Made by a program: the position numbers and the translations under genes. A DNA stretch of 64,000 nt from Dethiosulfovibrio peptidovorans DSM 11002. GTDB taxonomy: Bacteria; Synergistota; Synergistia; Synergistales; Dethiosulfovibrionaceae. Of this stretch, positions 8,624 through 17,265 are shown piece after piece (within the stretch, counting starts at the first letter, position 1; each line of letters begins with the position of its first letter). Under the pieces are notes generated by a model. The model worked only from the letters and a program-made list of their open reading frames with translations. It was not told where the DNA came from and did no database searches. The DNA is taken from positions 1,092,501 to 1,156,500 of the forward strand of contig NZ_ABTR02000001.1 in assembly GCF_000172975.1 (NCBI RefSeq), read 5' to 3'.

Positions 8624-8773
8624 GTGACGGAACGAGCTAAGAACCAGCCGATAGTCTCCATCTCCATCGATAGTTCTTACTCCTATAGCTTTACCGACGG
8701 CCAGTGGCGCTATTACGCCAGTGGTCTCAGCTCGCATGGAAATCCGTCATCGGGACCTGCTGCCGTCGGGTAG
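8624..8773 (+). CDS. Leader peptide of the aromatic operon (Tyr/Phe/Trp attenuator)
   Basis: A 49-codon frame with a GTG start 5 nt after a strong AGGAGGGA site (8611-8618). Between codons 19 and 31 it has Tyr19, Tyr21, Phe23, Trp28, Tyr30 and Tyr31 (SYSYSF...WRYY): six aromatic codons in thirteen, in an operon that makes aromatic amino acids. It is followed by a strong intrinsic terminator (8816-8857) and then aroF. This is the layout of classical ribosome-stalling attenuation as in the trp and pheA leaders: stalling at Tyr codons when charged tRNA is scarce would favour an antiterminator. The alternative antiterminator pairing was not worked out. The peptide itself probably has no other function. 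Confidence 0.82.
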   Translation: MTERAKNQPIVSISIDSSYSYSFTDGQWRYYASGLSSHGNPSSGPAAVG

Positions 8774-8815
8774 ACCCTCCACAGGAGGGATATCGCAATA
8801 AAGGTAGCCTTAAAG

Positions 8816-8857
8816 GGCCGGAATCCGGATTTTTCATCCGGGCTCCGGCCTTTTTTT
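8816..8857 (+). terminator. Attenuator terminator upstream of aroF
   Basis: GGCCGGA (8816-8822) pairs with TCCGGCC (8844-8850), and CCGGAT (8825-8830) with ATCCGG (8836-8841), separated by a 2-nt internal loop. A run of seven T's follows. It sits 43 nt after the leader-peptide stop and 38 nt before aroF. A smaller hairpin, CCCTCC-ACA-GGAGGG (8775-8789), lies between the peptide stop and the terminator. Confidence 0.88.
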
Positions 8858-8895
8858 ATTCGATTTTTTTAATTATCTGACGGGAGGTCACGAAT

Positions 8896-9936
8896 ATGAT
8901 AGTCGTCCAAATGAACGAACGGAGTTCAAGTCTAGATATAGCCAGGGTCTGCGACCATCAGGAGCGCAGGGGAATGCAGATAAGGGTGGTGCCGGGACGC
9001 AGGGGTAGCACCATAGTCTGCGAGGGACATTCCGAGACTGACCTGGAGCTTAAAAAACTTCCCTCCGTGAAGGCGGTTTCGCGGACGAACTGTCCCTACC
9101 CTCTGGCGAGCCTGGAGGTGTCGGGGCCTCAGGGCCCGGTCGAGGTAGGTCGAGGGCTCTCCATCGGCGGAGGTTCCGTGGCGGTCATGGCAGGGCCATG
9201 TTCGGTGGAGAGCCGGGAGCAGCTTCTCGAGACGGCCAGGGGAGTGGCGTCCTCCGGGGCCTCTGTGCTCAGGGGAGGGGCCTTCAAGCCCCGGTCGAAC
9301 CCCTATTCCTTCCAGGGACTGGGCAGCCAGGGAATAGACCTCCTCCTGGAGGCCAGGGAGGATACCGGGCTTCCCATAGTCACGGAGGTCATGTCGCCGG
9401 AGGACGTTGAGTGGCTGGCCCCTCAGGTGGACATCCTCCAGGTGGGAACCAGGAGCATGCAGAACTTCCCCTTGCTCAAGGCGTTGGGACGGGTGGACAC
9501 TCCGGTACTCCTCAAGAGAGGGATGGCCTCCACCGTGGACGAATGGCTTCAGGCGGCGGAGTACATACTGGCCGGAGGAAACTCCCGGGTGATCCTGTGC
9601 GAGAGGGGAATAAGAAGCTTCGACAAGAGCACCAGAAACACTCTGGATCTGAGCATAGTACCTCTGGTCAAATCCCTGACCCATCTTCCCGTGGTGGTGG
9701 ACCCGAGCCACGCCACCGGCAAGAGGCACCTGGTGGCTCCCATGAGCTTGGCGGCCCTGGCGGCAGGAGCTGACGGCCTCATAGTGGAGGTTCACTCTCG
9801 GCCTGAGGAGGCCCTCTGCGACGGCCCCCAGTCGCTGGACCTTCCTGCCTTCGACGGGCTGATGAACCGGATCTCCCGACTTATGGATGCTTTGGAACCG
9901 GAGGAATCAGAATGGGGCTTGAAGGTCGCCATGTAG
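8896..9936 (+). CDS. aroF: 3-deoxy-7-phosphoheptulonate (DAHP) synthase, AroF/AroAI-beta type
   Basis: A 346-residue enzyme condensing phosphoenolpyruvate with erythrose 4-phosphate, the first step to chorismate. Residues 1 to about 70 form a ferredoxin-like N-terminal domain of the Thermotoga type, typically a site for feedback control by Tyr or Phe. The TIM-barrel core follows with VMAGPCSVESREQL, RGGAFKPRSNPYSFQGLG, the Lys of VLLKRGMAST, ILCERGIRSFD and VVVDPSHATGKR, which together carry the PEP- and metal-binding residues. It is the first gene of the operon, directly after the leader-peptide attenuator, and overlaps the start of tyrA by 25 nt. Regulation is therefore probably double: attenuation and allosteric. 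Confidence 0.96.
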   Translation: MIVVQMNERSSSLDIARVCDHQERRGMQIRVVPGRRGSTIVCEGHSETDLELKKLPSVKAVSRTNCPYPLASLEVSGPQGPVEVGRGLSIGGGSVAVMAGPCSVESREQLLETARGVASSGASVLRGGAFKPRSNPYSFQGLGSQGIDLLLEAREDTGLPIVTEVMSPEDVEWLAPQVDILQVGTRSMQNFPLLKALGRVDTPVLLKRGMASTVDEWLQAAEYILAGGNSRVILCERGIRSFDKSTRNTLDLSIVPLVKSLTHLPVVVDPSHATGKRHLVAPMSLAALAAGADGLIVEVHSRPEEALCDGPQSLDLPAFDGLMNRISRLMDALEPEESEWGLKVAM

Positions 9937-10781
9937 GGATCGTCGGACTGGGGCTTATGGGGGGCTCCCTAGCCGGGAGGCTAACGTCCTGGGGACGGTG
10001 CGCCTCGGTTGCCGCCTGGGATCGAGACCCCTCAGCCCTGGACCTGGGGGAATCAATGGGGCTCTTCACCTACAGAGCCCCCTCGTTGGAGAGGCTGACG
10101 GCAAGGTCTCAGGTCCTTGTTCTGGCGGTTCCGGTGGAGCTCATGGTTCCCGTCTCTCTTTCGGCGGTTCCCTTCGGCGACGGACTGGAGGCGGTGATGG
10201 ACCTCTCCAGCGTGAGGGGATACCTTCACCGGACCCTCGGGCGTATATGGGGCAAAAGGCATCTGGGCTTTCACCCAATGGCCGGCAAGGAGACCGGAGG
10301 GGTGGAAAACGCCTCGCCGGACCTCGTAGAGGGGGCCACGATCGCCCTCGTTTCGGGATCCGACGTCGAAGAGAAGGCGGTGTCCCTGGCGGAGGAGATG
10401 GCGGCGATCCTCGGGGCTTCGACCCTATGCATGGATCCGGACGAACACGACGAGACGGTTGCCTGGATTAGCCATCTTCCCATGGTTCTGGCTTCGGCAC
10501 TGGCTCTCGGAGCTGGAGAGGCAATGGAGAGGCTTCCCGGGATCTCGAAGATGGCTGCGGGAGGCTTCAGGGACACCTCCCGGGTGGCGTCCGGACCTTC
10601 CTGGCTGACGGCCTCGGTCCTGGAACACAACGAAAAACTGGTGCCGGCTATTCGCCGGACCGTGAAGATTCTGGAGGCCTTTATCGACGCATCTCCCGAG
10701 GAAGCTCTTCGAGGGGCGGCTCGAGCGGCCCGATACAGGGAAGCCGTTTTGGCTGGCCCGTCTAAGGAGGAAAAGAGATGA
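9912..10781 (+). CDS. tyrA: Prephenate dehydrogenase
   Basis: A 289-residue NAD(P)-dependent oxidoreductase making 4-hydroxyphenylpyruvate from prephenate (tyrosine branch). The Rossmann fingerprint VGIVGLGLMGGSLAGRL is at residues 8-24. HLGFHPMAGKETGGVENA contains the conserved His of the catalytic region, and the helical C-terminal dimerisation domain runs from about residue 170 (HDETVAWISHLPMVLA). It overlaps aroF by 25 nt and aroA by 4 nt (ATGA), so it is tightly coupled. Its presence, with no prephenate dehydratase in this operon, fits the Tyr-rich leader peptide. Confidence 0.94.
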   Translation: MGLEGRHVGIVGLGLMGGSLAGRLTSWGRCASVAAWDRDPSALDLGESMGLFTYRAPSLERLTARSQVLVLAVPVELMVPVSLSAVPFGDGLEAVMDLSSVRGYLHRTLGRIWGKRHLGFHPMAGKETGGVENASPDLVEGATIALVSGSDVEEKAVSLAEEMAAILGASTLCMDPDEHDETVAWISHLPMVLASALALGAGEAMERLPGISKMAAGGFRDTSRVASGPSWLTASVLEHNEKLVPAIRRTVKILEAFIDASPEEALRGAARAARYREAVLAGPSKEEKR

Positions 10782-12061
10782 CTAGATCCATAAACGGCAG
10801 AATTGAGGTGCCTGGAGATAAATCAATCTCCCACAGGGTAGGTATCCTCGGAGCTCTGTCCAGCCGGGGAATAGAGGTTACCAACTTCTCTTCCGGAGCG
10901 GACTGCGCCAGCACTCTGGACTGCGTGGAGAAGCTTGGCTGCTCGGTTGAGCGACATGGAGACAGGGTTAAGGTCGCCAGAGGAGAGGGCATAGCCGAGG
11001 CGTCCCGTACGCTGGACGCCGGGAACTCCGGCACCACGGCCAGATTGCTCTGCGGACTGTTGGCCGGGGTGCCAGGTACCTTCTCGGTGCTTACCGGAGA
11101 CGACAGTCTGCAGCGCCGTCCCATGAGCAGAATCGTAGATCCCCTCAGGGTTCTGGGGGCCAGAATAGACGGCCGAGACGGAGGCAAGAGGCTTCCCCTC
11201 TCCATAAGGGGAACCAGACTGACCGGAGGCCAGTACGTTCTGCCGATGGCGAGCGCCCAAGTCAAGAGCGCCCTGTTGCTGGCGGGACTCTCAGCCCAGG
11301 GCAGCGTGACGGTCGTGGAGCCCCTGCCGACCAGGGACCATACGGAGATAATGCTGGAGCATCTGGGGGTTCCCATAAGGAGGGACGGGGACTCGGTCAC
11401 GGTATATCCTTTCGACGACCTTCCCGGAGGATCCTGGAGGGTACCGGGAGACTTCTCCTCAGCGGCCTTCTGGATCGTAGCGGCTGCGATATGCTCCGAC
11501 TCGTCGGTCCGGCTCTCCGGAGTGGGATTGAACCCCACCAGGACAGGGCTGTTGGAGGTCCTTAGGTCCATGGGGCTGGACTGCTCTGTGGAGAACGAGA
11601 GCGCCCAAGGAGGCGAGCCGGTCGGGGACCTGATCGTCAGAAGCTCCTCCCTTCGTTCCGTATCGGTAGGGTCCGACATGGTTCCGTCCATGGTCGACGA
11701 GCTGCCATTGCTGGCAGTGGCAGCCACACAGGCGGAGGGAACCACCGAGATAAGAGGGGCGGGAGAGCTCAGGGTAAAGGAGTGCGACCGCATCGCCGCA
11801 GTGGCCGAGGGATTGAGGGCTATGGGAGCGGATATAACCGAGCACGACGATGGCTGGACCATCCCGGGATCCCAGAAGCTCCGTGGTGCCAGGGTGGACA
11901 GCAGAGGGGACCACCGTATAGCCATGGCCATGGCGGTGGCTGGACTGGCGGCTGACGGGCCTGTGGAGATACTTGGCTCCGACTGCGTCTCCATCTCCTA
12001 CCCCGAGTTCTTCTCTCAGCTGGAGGAACTCTCCGACGACCTCGTTCCGACGAGAGGCTGA
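10778..12061 (+). CDS. aroA: 5-enolpyruvylshikimate-3-phosphate synthase
   Basis: A 427-residue EPSP synthase, of normal length, transferring enolpyruvyl from PEP to shikimate 3-phosphate. Key motifs are PGDKSISHRVGILGALS near residue 11, LDAGNSGTTARLLCGLLAG (PEP-binding) near residue 80, LQRRPMSRI near residue 110, VPGDFSSAAFWIVAAA, and the active-site segments DELPLLAVAA and RGDHRIAMAMAVA. It starts inside the tyrA stop (ATGA) and has a GGAGG site. It is followed by aroC after 8 nt. Confidence 0.97.
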   Translation: MTRSINGRIEVPGDKSISHRVGILGALSSRGIEVTNFSSGADCASTLDCVEKLGCSVERHGDRVKVARGEGIAEASRTLDAGNSGTTARLLCGLLAGVPGTFSVLTGDDSLQRRPMSRIVDPLRVLGARIDGRDGGKRLPLSIRGTRLTGGQYVLPMASAQVKSALLLAGLSAQGSVTVVEPLPTRDHTEIMLEHLGVPIRRDGDSVTVYPFDDLPGGSWRVPGDFSSAAFWIVAAAICSDSSVRLSGVGLNPTRTGLLEVLRSMGLDCSVENESAQGGEPVGDLIVRSSSLRSVSVGSDMVPSMVDELPLLAVAATQAEGTTEIRGAGELRVKECDRIAAVAEGLRAMGADITEHDDGWTIPGSQKLRGARVDSRGDHRIAMAMAVAGLAADGPVEILGSDCVSISYPEFFSQLEELSDDLVPTRG

Positions 12062-12069
12062 CCGGGACC

Positions 12070-13239
12070 ATGGCTATCCGTTTTCTCACAGGAGGCGAAT
12101 CCCACGGAAGAGGGCTCGTCACTATCGTCGAGGGACTTCCGGCCGGACTGGAGCTACCCAAGGACCTGCTGGAGTCCGAGCTGGCCCGAAGGCGGAGAGG
12201 ATGGGGAAGAGGCCCCAGAATGGCCCTGGAAAGGGATCGTCTGGAGGTGTGGGGCGGCCTGAGAGACGGCGTGACCACCGGGGCGCCTCTGTCGATCTGT
12301 CTGGAGAACACCGAGTGGGAGTCTTGGAGAGGAGCTCTGGATCCCCATGACGTGGATCCGGAGAAGGCGGAGAAGAAGCGAATCGACTGTCCCAGACCGG
12401 GCCACTCGGACCTGGTCGGAGGTATCAAATACGGACACTCGGACATGAGGAACGTGCTGGAGCGCTCCAGCGCCAGATCCACCGCCGCCTTGACCCTGGC
12501 CGGGACCGTAGCCCGGGCTCTTCTCGAGAGGCTTGGGATAACCGTCAGGGGAGCGGTCACCTCCATAGGAGGGGTCGCCATAGAGGATCCTCTGTCGGAG
12601 GAAGAGTGGACCAGAGCCGAGACTTCCGATCTCGGCTGCCCTAGAGAGGCGGACGAGAAAGCCCTGATATCCCGGATCTCCAAGGCTAAGGAAGAGGGCG
12701 ACTCTTTAGGAGGAACCTTTCTGGTGTCTCTTCGCGGTATGCCCGTAGGGGTCGGGTCCTACGTGGAGTGGGATCGACGTCTGGACGGTAAGCTGGCCGG
12801 GGCGGTTATGTCCATACCGGCCATAAAGGGAGTGGAGATAGGCGGAGGGTTCAACCTCGCGGCACTTCCCGGCAGCCTGGTTCACGACGAGATCTCGATG
12901 GAGGACGGAAAGATAGTCCGTCTATCGAACAGAGCCGGCGGCCTCGAGGGGGGTATGACCAACGGCCAGGACGTTTTGGTGCGGGCGGCGATGAAGCCCA
13001 TCCCCACCATGAGAAAGCCTCTGAGGTCGGTGGATCTGGCCAGAGGTGAGAATACCATGGCCCACTTCGAGAGGAGCGACAGCTGCGCGGTTCCCGCCGC
13101 CTGCGTCGTGGGAGAGGCCATGGTGGCCTGGGTGGCCGCCTCTGCCCTCACGGAAAGGTTCGGAGGAGACGTTATGGAGGACCTGGAGCGTAGGGTCTCG
13201 GAACTTCGTCTGGAGACAGGGAGGGATCGTCGTGGGTAG
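12070..13239 (+). CDS. aroC: Chorismate synthase
   Basis: A 389-residue enzyme that eliminates phosphate from EPSP to form chorismate, using reduced FMN. The N-terminal signature FLTGGESHGRGLVTIVEGLPAG, the ERSSARSTAALTLAG segment (family form ERxSAR) and the C-terminal GxENTMAHFERSDSCAVPAACVVGEAM stretch are all present. Length matches the bacterial family. Its 3' end overlaps the GTG start of aroKB by 8 nt. Confidence 0.97.
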   Translation: MAIRFLTGGESHGRGLVTIVEGLPAGLELPKDLLESELARRRRGWGRGPRMALERDRLEVWGGLRDGVTTGAPLSICLENTEWESWRGALDPHDVDPEKAEKKRIDCPRPGHSDLVGGIKYGHSDMRNVLERSSARSTAALTLAGTVARALLERLGITVRGAVTSIGGVAIEDPLSEEEWTRAETSDLGCPREADEKALISRISKAKEEGDSLGGTFLVSLRGMPVGVGSYVEWDRRLDGKLAGAVMSIPAIKGVEIGGGFNLAALPGSLVHDEISMEDGKIVRLSNRAGGLEGGMTNGQDVLVRAAMKPIPTMRKPLRSVDLARGENTMAHFERSDSCAVPAACVVGEAMVAWVAASALTERFGGDVMEDLERRVSELRLETGRDRRG

Positions 13240-14794
13240 AGGAGAGCTGGTTTTTCTCGGAGGGTTCATGGGATCCGGAAAGACCTCGGTGGGCCAGAGG
13301 CTGGCCGAGGCAGTGGGACTTCCCTTCGTGGATCTGGACAAGGCCATAGAGCTTAGGGCCGGGGCCTCCGTGGCGGAGATATTCGCCTCTCAGGGGGAGG
13401 AAGGCTTCCGCAGGCTCGAGGCCCAGTCGCTTAGAGAGATATCGGACCTCGAACGGTGCATAGTCGCCCTGGGCGGCGGTGCCCTGAAGGATCCGAAGGG
13501 TCGGGAGCTCATCCGCAAAAAAGGCAGACTTGTGATACTGGACGCTTCGGCGGATACGGTAAAAAACAGGGTGGCGGCCCAGCCGGGACAGAGGCCTCTT
13601 CTGAAGATGGAGAACCTTGAGGATCTCTGGGAGAAAAGGCGTCCCCTTTACAGCGACGGCGACCTGAGAGTTGAGACGGATCATCTTAACGTCTCTCAGG
13701 TGGCGGAGGCGATCCGGGAGGGGTTATCCCTTCCATTGAAGGGCGACTGCGATCAGAGGATCCTCGGGGACGAGAGGACCGGCCTGGTGGTGGTAGGCCA
13801 GGGAGTGCTGTCGAAACTTCCGGAGCTTCTCGGCCGGACCGATACCTATGTGGTGGCCGACTCCATGACAGGACCTCTCTTCGAGCCGGTGGTAGGCCAG
13901 ACAAGGGGGCGTTCGGTGCTTCCCAGAGGCGAGGACGCCAAGACCATGGAGGTGGTGGAAGGACTGTACGACGACTTTCTCTCCGTTGGTATGGACCGGG
14001 GCGACGTGGTGTTGGCCCTGGGCGGCGGCTGTGTGGGAGACGTGGCCGGATTCGCCGCCGCTACCTGGATGAGGGGAATAGAGCTTGTCCAGTGTCCCAC
14101 CACCCTTTTGGCCCAGGTGGACAGCTCCATAGGAGGCAAGGTCGGGGTGAACCTGCCTCAGGGAAAGAACCTCGTCGGAGCCTTCCATCGTCCGAAAATA
14201 GTCCTTTCCGACGTGAACTGTCTTACCTCCCTTTCCTGGAAGGACTACCGCCAGGGACTGGGAGAGGTGGTCAAGTACGGTCTCGGAGAGGATCCCGAGC
14301 TTTTCGATCTTCTGGAGAGAAACGTCGGAGGCCTTCTGCGCCGCGATCCCGGTTTGCTGGTGGAGGTTGTGGCCCGGTGTGTCTCCATAAAACTCGACCT
14401 GGTTTCTCGGGACGAAAGGGAGCACGATGTCAGGACCAGACTCAACCTGGGACACACGGTGGCCCACGGTCTGGAGGCTGCCTCGGGATATCGCGACTGG
14501 AGCCACGGAGACGCAGTGGCCGTCGGAATGGTCGTGGCGACCGAGCTCTCCTGTCGATTGGGAGAGTGCGACAGGCACAGATTGGACAGGCTTAACCGGC
14601 TTCTGACGGATCTGAGGTTACCTCGCCGTCCCGATCGACCCTGGCCCGACCTGGAGCGCCATATCGCCAGAGACAAGAAGTTCAGAAAAGGCAGCCCCAG
14701 GCTGGTGCTTCCCAGAAGCGACGAGGTCTCCTTCGTATGGGAGGGCCCCATCGAAGAGCTGAGAAGAGCCTACGAAGAGGTCTACAGATCCTAG
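13232..14794 (+). CDS. aroKB: Bifunctional shikimate kinase / 3-dehydroquinate synthase
   Basis: A 520-residue fusion. Residues 1 to about 165 are shikimate kinase, with the P-loop GGFMGSGKTSVGQRL, VDLDKAIELRAG and GGGALK. Residues about 180-520 are 3-dehydroquinate synthase, with LALGGGCVGDVAGFAAATWMRG, PTTLLAQVDSSIGGKVGVN, GLGEVVKYGL and LNLGHTVAHGLE, covering NAD- and metal-binding residues. The same AroK-AroB fusion order is known from Thermotoga and relatives. The GTG at 13232 has a GGGAGGGA site (13219-13226) and overlaps aroC; a longer frame open upstream is read-through in the aroC shadow. The operon thus covers four chorismate steps plus tyrA; aroD/aroQ and aroE must be elsewhere. 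Confidence 0.95.
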   Translation: MGRGELVFLGGFMGSGKTSVGQRLAEAVGLPFVDLDKAIELRAGASVAEIFASQGEEGFRRLEAQSLREISDLERCIVALGGGALKDPKGRELIRKKGRLVILDASADTVKNRVAAQPGQRPLLKMENLEDLWEKRRPLYSDGDLRVETDHLNVSQVAEAIREGLSLPLKGDCDQRILGDERTGLVVVGQGVLSKLPELLGRTDTYVVADSMTGPLFEPVVGQTRGRSVLPRGEDAKTMEVVEGLYDDFLSVGMDRGDVVLALGGGCVGDVAGFAAATWMRGIELVQCPTTLLAQVDSSIGGKVGVNLPQGKNLVGAFHRPKIVLSDVNCLTSLSWKDYRQGLGEVVKYGLGEDPELFDLLERNVGGLLRRDPGLLVEVVARCVSIKLDLVSRDEREHDVRTRLNLGHTVAHGLEAASGYRDWSHGDAVAVGMVVATELSCRLGECDRHRLDRLNRLLTDLRLPRRPDRPWPDLERHIARDKKFRKGSPRLVLPRSDEVSFVWEGPIEELRRAYEEVYRS

Positions 14795-14873
14795 GTCTTC
14801 TGGCAAACTTACCGCCTCCGTTGTATCATGATGGCCTTGCATATACAGGCAGTCATCGAAGGAAGTGGTTTTT

Positions 14874-16106
14874 ATGATAGCAGATAGATACGACGCTTTT
14901 TTTCTCGACCTTGACGGGGTCGTCTATGTGGGAGATCGTCAGACCAACGGCGCCGCCTCGGCTCTGGACAGGCTCCGTTCCATGGGCAAGGACATTCGGT
15001 TTCTCACCAATAACCCCACCGACGGAAGCGAGATAGTTCGTCGATTGAAGGAGTTGGGGATAGAGGCAAAGGAGGAAGAGGTGGTCACCTCCGGTACCGC
15101 CACCGCCCGAGTGCTGGCCGACAGGGGCATCGGCCCTGTGTGGGTGCTGGGCCACGGTGGACTGAGAAAGGCCATGACCGACGCGAAACTCTCCCTTGCG
15201 GAGGCCCCGCCATGCGAGGCGGTCGTGGTGGGATGGGACGACGACGTCACCTTGGGACAGATCCGGCGGGCCGCTCTGGCGATCCGACAGGGGGCTCTCT
15301 TCGTCGCCACCAATGAGGACCCCACCTATCCCAGTTCGGAAGGCATTCTTTCCGGCGTTGGGGTTGTGGTGGACGCACTCATTGCCGGAAGCGGAACCAG
15401 ACCCCTCTCGGTGGGCAAACCTTGGACCGCCATGTTCGAGCAGGCTAGGAGGACCCTGGCTCCGGGAAAACGTGCCGTAATGATCGGTGATACCCCTTAC
15501 GTGGACGTCCTGGGAGCTCACAGGGCCGGTATAGACGCCATACTAATGGGATCCGCCGAGACCTATCCCGGCAAGTTGGACTTTAGAAATCCGGACGGAC
15601 GGATAGACAAATTAGGCGATCTGTTCGACGACGCGATCTCCATGGGAGTCTGGGACTCTCCCACCTACCCTTGGCCCGAGTCGGTTGAGCCGGGAGTGGC
15701 CGGGGTGGTCCTGGACGAATCGGGCAGAGTCCTTCTGATGCGTCGCTCCGATAACGGACGATGGGGCATCCCCTCGGGGCACGTCGAGCCCGGCGAGACC
15801 GTGCAGACCGCCGTGGTCAGGGAGATCCGTGAGGAGACGGGACTGGAGGTGGAGGTCGAGGAGCTGATAGGCCTCTACTCCGATCCGGTGTCGCAGGTGA
15901 TAACTTATCCGGACAGTCGCATTTGCCATTTCGTGACCAGCTGTTTCCTCTGCCGAGTAATGGGTGGCTCTCTGATCACCTCCGGCCCCGAGACGCTGGA
16001 CGCCGGTTTCTTCGATCCTCATGATTTGCCGGAGCCTCTGATGTCCATGCACCCCAGATGGCTTGCCGACGCGCTGGCCCCTTCCGGAAGACCTTTCGTG
16101 AGATAG
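14874..16106 (+). CDS. HAD-family phosphatase (NagD-like) fused to a NUDIX hydrolase
   Basis: A 410-residue two-domain protein. Residues 1 to about 265 are a HAD type-IIA phosphatase (NagD / p-nitrophenylphosphatase-like): the DxD nucleophile motif is Asp12/Asp14 in FFLDLDGVVYVGD, then FLTNN, and the acidic VMIGDTPYVDVLGA motif. Residues about 270-400 are a NUDIX domain with a complete Nudix box (GHVEPGE...REIREETGL). Both enzymes act on phosphate esters of small molecules, so a housecleaning or nucleotide-salvage role is plausible; the substrate is unknown. An in-frame GTG at 14865 is possible, but the ATG at 14874 has better spacing from GAAGGA. It is monocistronic and follows the aro operon after 79 nt. 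Confidence 0.88.
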   Translation: MIADRYDAFFLDLDGVVYVGDRQTNGAASALDRLRSMGKDIRFLTNNPTDGSEIVRRLKELGIEAKEEEVVTSGTATARVLADRGIGPVWVLGHGGLRKAMTDAKLSLAEAPPCEAVVVGWDDDVTLGQIRRAALAIRQGALFVATNEDPTYPSSEGILSGVGVVVDALIAGSGTRPLSVGKPWTAMFEQARRTLAPGKRAVMIGDTPYVDVLGAHRAGIDAILMGSAETYPGKLDFRNPDGRIDKLGDLFDDAISMGVWDSPTYPWPESVEPGVAGVVLDESGRVLLMRRSDNGRWGIPSGHVEPGETVQTAVVREIREETGLEVEVEELIGLYSDPVSQVITYPDSRICHFVTSCFLCRVMGGSLITSGPETLDAGFFDPHDLPEPLMSMHPRWLADALAPSGRPFVR

Positions 16107-16145
16107 CCGTAGAGGTCTACATCTTTAAATTGGGAGATAGTAAAA

Positions 16146-16345
16146 ATGACGGATTTTGTTAGACTTGATGACCTCAAACAAAAACTTGATTCCTATCGTC
16201 CGCGTGGAACGGGCCGCTCGTGTGCATGCTGATTTCGTGAAAATCCATCCTTTCGTGGGCAACGGCAGGACATCGAGGCTGCTCATGAACCTGGAGTTGA
16301 TGAAAAGCGGCTTTCCACCGGTTGTCCTACCTGGCCTTTTTCAGT
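16146..16345 (+). pseudogene. Fic-family protein remnant (middle deleted, frameshifted)
   Basis: The start reads [19 protein letters not shown], a typical Fic-protein N-terminus, then the frame changes near 16203. It resumes in another frame as [27 protein letters not shown] and continues [13 protein letters not shown], the Fic active-site helix and following strand. Well over 100 residues between the two parts are missing. The Fic motif itself is one residue short (family HPFxD/EGNGR, here HPFVGNGR), so the catalytic acidic residue is gone. The remnant abuts the end of the next pseudogene. Confidence 0.85.
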
Positions 16346-16351
16346 ACGGTT

Positions 16352-16991
16352 CTACTTCAGGCCGTTGTAGATGATAACAAGTATGGCCGCGGGGGCCACC
16401 ACCCTGAGGATCCAGGTCCAGGGGAAGAGCAGGGCGAAGAGGCGGCTGCCGTCGTTGGTGACCTCTTTTTTCATCCTGTCCCCTACTACCCATCCTGCGA
16501 ACAGACAGATCAGTATGCCGCAGGTAGTGAGTAGCAGGTTGTTGCAGAGCCAGTCCAGGCCGTCCAGAAAGCCCATGCCGAGAGAGAGGGAGTAGAAGGC
16601 CTGTCCCAGGGCGTCTATGACGGTTGCTCCCGTGACCTTGGAGAAGTCCGGCTTGAGATAGAAGGCCATTCCCTCCGCGGCTCCGGAAGGCTACTATCAA
16701 GCCGAGCCATCCGACGATAGGCCAGGCTCCGCCCTTGAGCTTGCGAAAGGCCCCGACGGAGTTTCTCTTGGACGCCCTGCCTATGGCGAACTCGGCCAGC
16801 ATGACCGAGGCGCCGATGCAGAACACCATGGCGAGGTAGATTATGAGAAAGGCCGCTCCTCCGTTTTTACCCGTTACGTAGGGAAAACGCCATATGTTTC
16901 CCAATCCCACCGCTGATCCTGCCGCGGCGAGCATGAATCCCATTCGGCTTCCCCATTGCTCTCTTTCGGTTCCATTGCCGTTTCCACTCAA
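16352..16991 (-). pseudogene. Sodium-dependent (NSS/SNF) amino-acid transporter, internally deleted
   Basis: The first 100 residues are a normal NSS start (WGSRMGFMLAAAGSAVGLGNIWRFPY, carrying the Na+ and substrate-binding unwound helix 1). After WLGLIVAF the frame shifts. A second frame continues with KPDFSKVTGATVIDALGQAFYSLSLGMG (helix 5-6 region), then jumps without a break to FLDGLDWLCNNLLLTTCG, which belongs near helices 10-11, and ends at a stop at 16352. Family members are about 450-500 residues; two deletions have removed most of the core. The start (TTG at 16991) still has an AGGAGGT site and an upstream attenuator. Confidence 0.9.
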
Positions 16992-17071
16992 TTGTAAAAC
17001 CTCCTAGGTGATGTAGTGATATCCAAGACGAATGGTCCTTACGGAAGACCTGCGTTTATAGATGTGCCGAT

Positions 17072-17104
17072 AAAAAAAGGCCGGGATCTCGTAAGATCCC
17101 GGCC
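17072..17104 (-). terminator. Attenuator-like terminator upstream of the NSS transporter
   Basis: An 11-bp perfect stem, GGCCGGGATCT (17079-17089) with AGATCCCGGCC (17094-17104). The seven A's at 17072-17078 become a U-tract on the minus strand. It lies between a short leader frame (17126-17224) and the transporter start at 16991. Confidence 0.85.
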
Positions 17105-17125
17105 TGAAGTGCGGTCAGCTTTTGT

Positions 17126-17224
17126 TTAAACGCCGACGGAAGCTCCAGGATAGGACCTGCAGCTAATAACTAGGCTCATGACTATGGTCGCCGATGCGAC
17201 TTTAAAATCGGTAAAACGGTTCAA
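17126..17224 (-). CDS. Putative leader peptide before the NSS transporter
   Basis: A 32-codon frame starting TTG at 17224, 6 nt after AGGAGGA, and ending TAA at 17126. The middle is rich in branched-chain residues (ATIVMSLVIS) and the tail reads CRSYPGASVGV. It has its own good promoter (17266-17294) and is followed 22 nt later by a strong terminator, then the transporter remnant. This copies the aroF leader layout, and both peptides end in a Gly/Pro/Ala/Val-Gly tail (GPAAVG and PGASVGV). It is likely an attenuation leader; the amino acid sensed is uncertain. Confidence 0.6.
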   Translation of the reverse strand: MNRFTDFKVASATIVMSLVISCRSYPGASVGV

Positions 17225-17265
17225 AGCAAGTCCTCCTCTCTTTTGGGCGTCTTGGATTATGGGGT

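Noticed and set aside
13046-13231. N-terminal extension of aroKB back into aroC.
   Set aside because: It overlaps the chorismate synthase gene in another frame and has no family similarity; the GTG at 13232 has a proper ribosome site and matches the family start.
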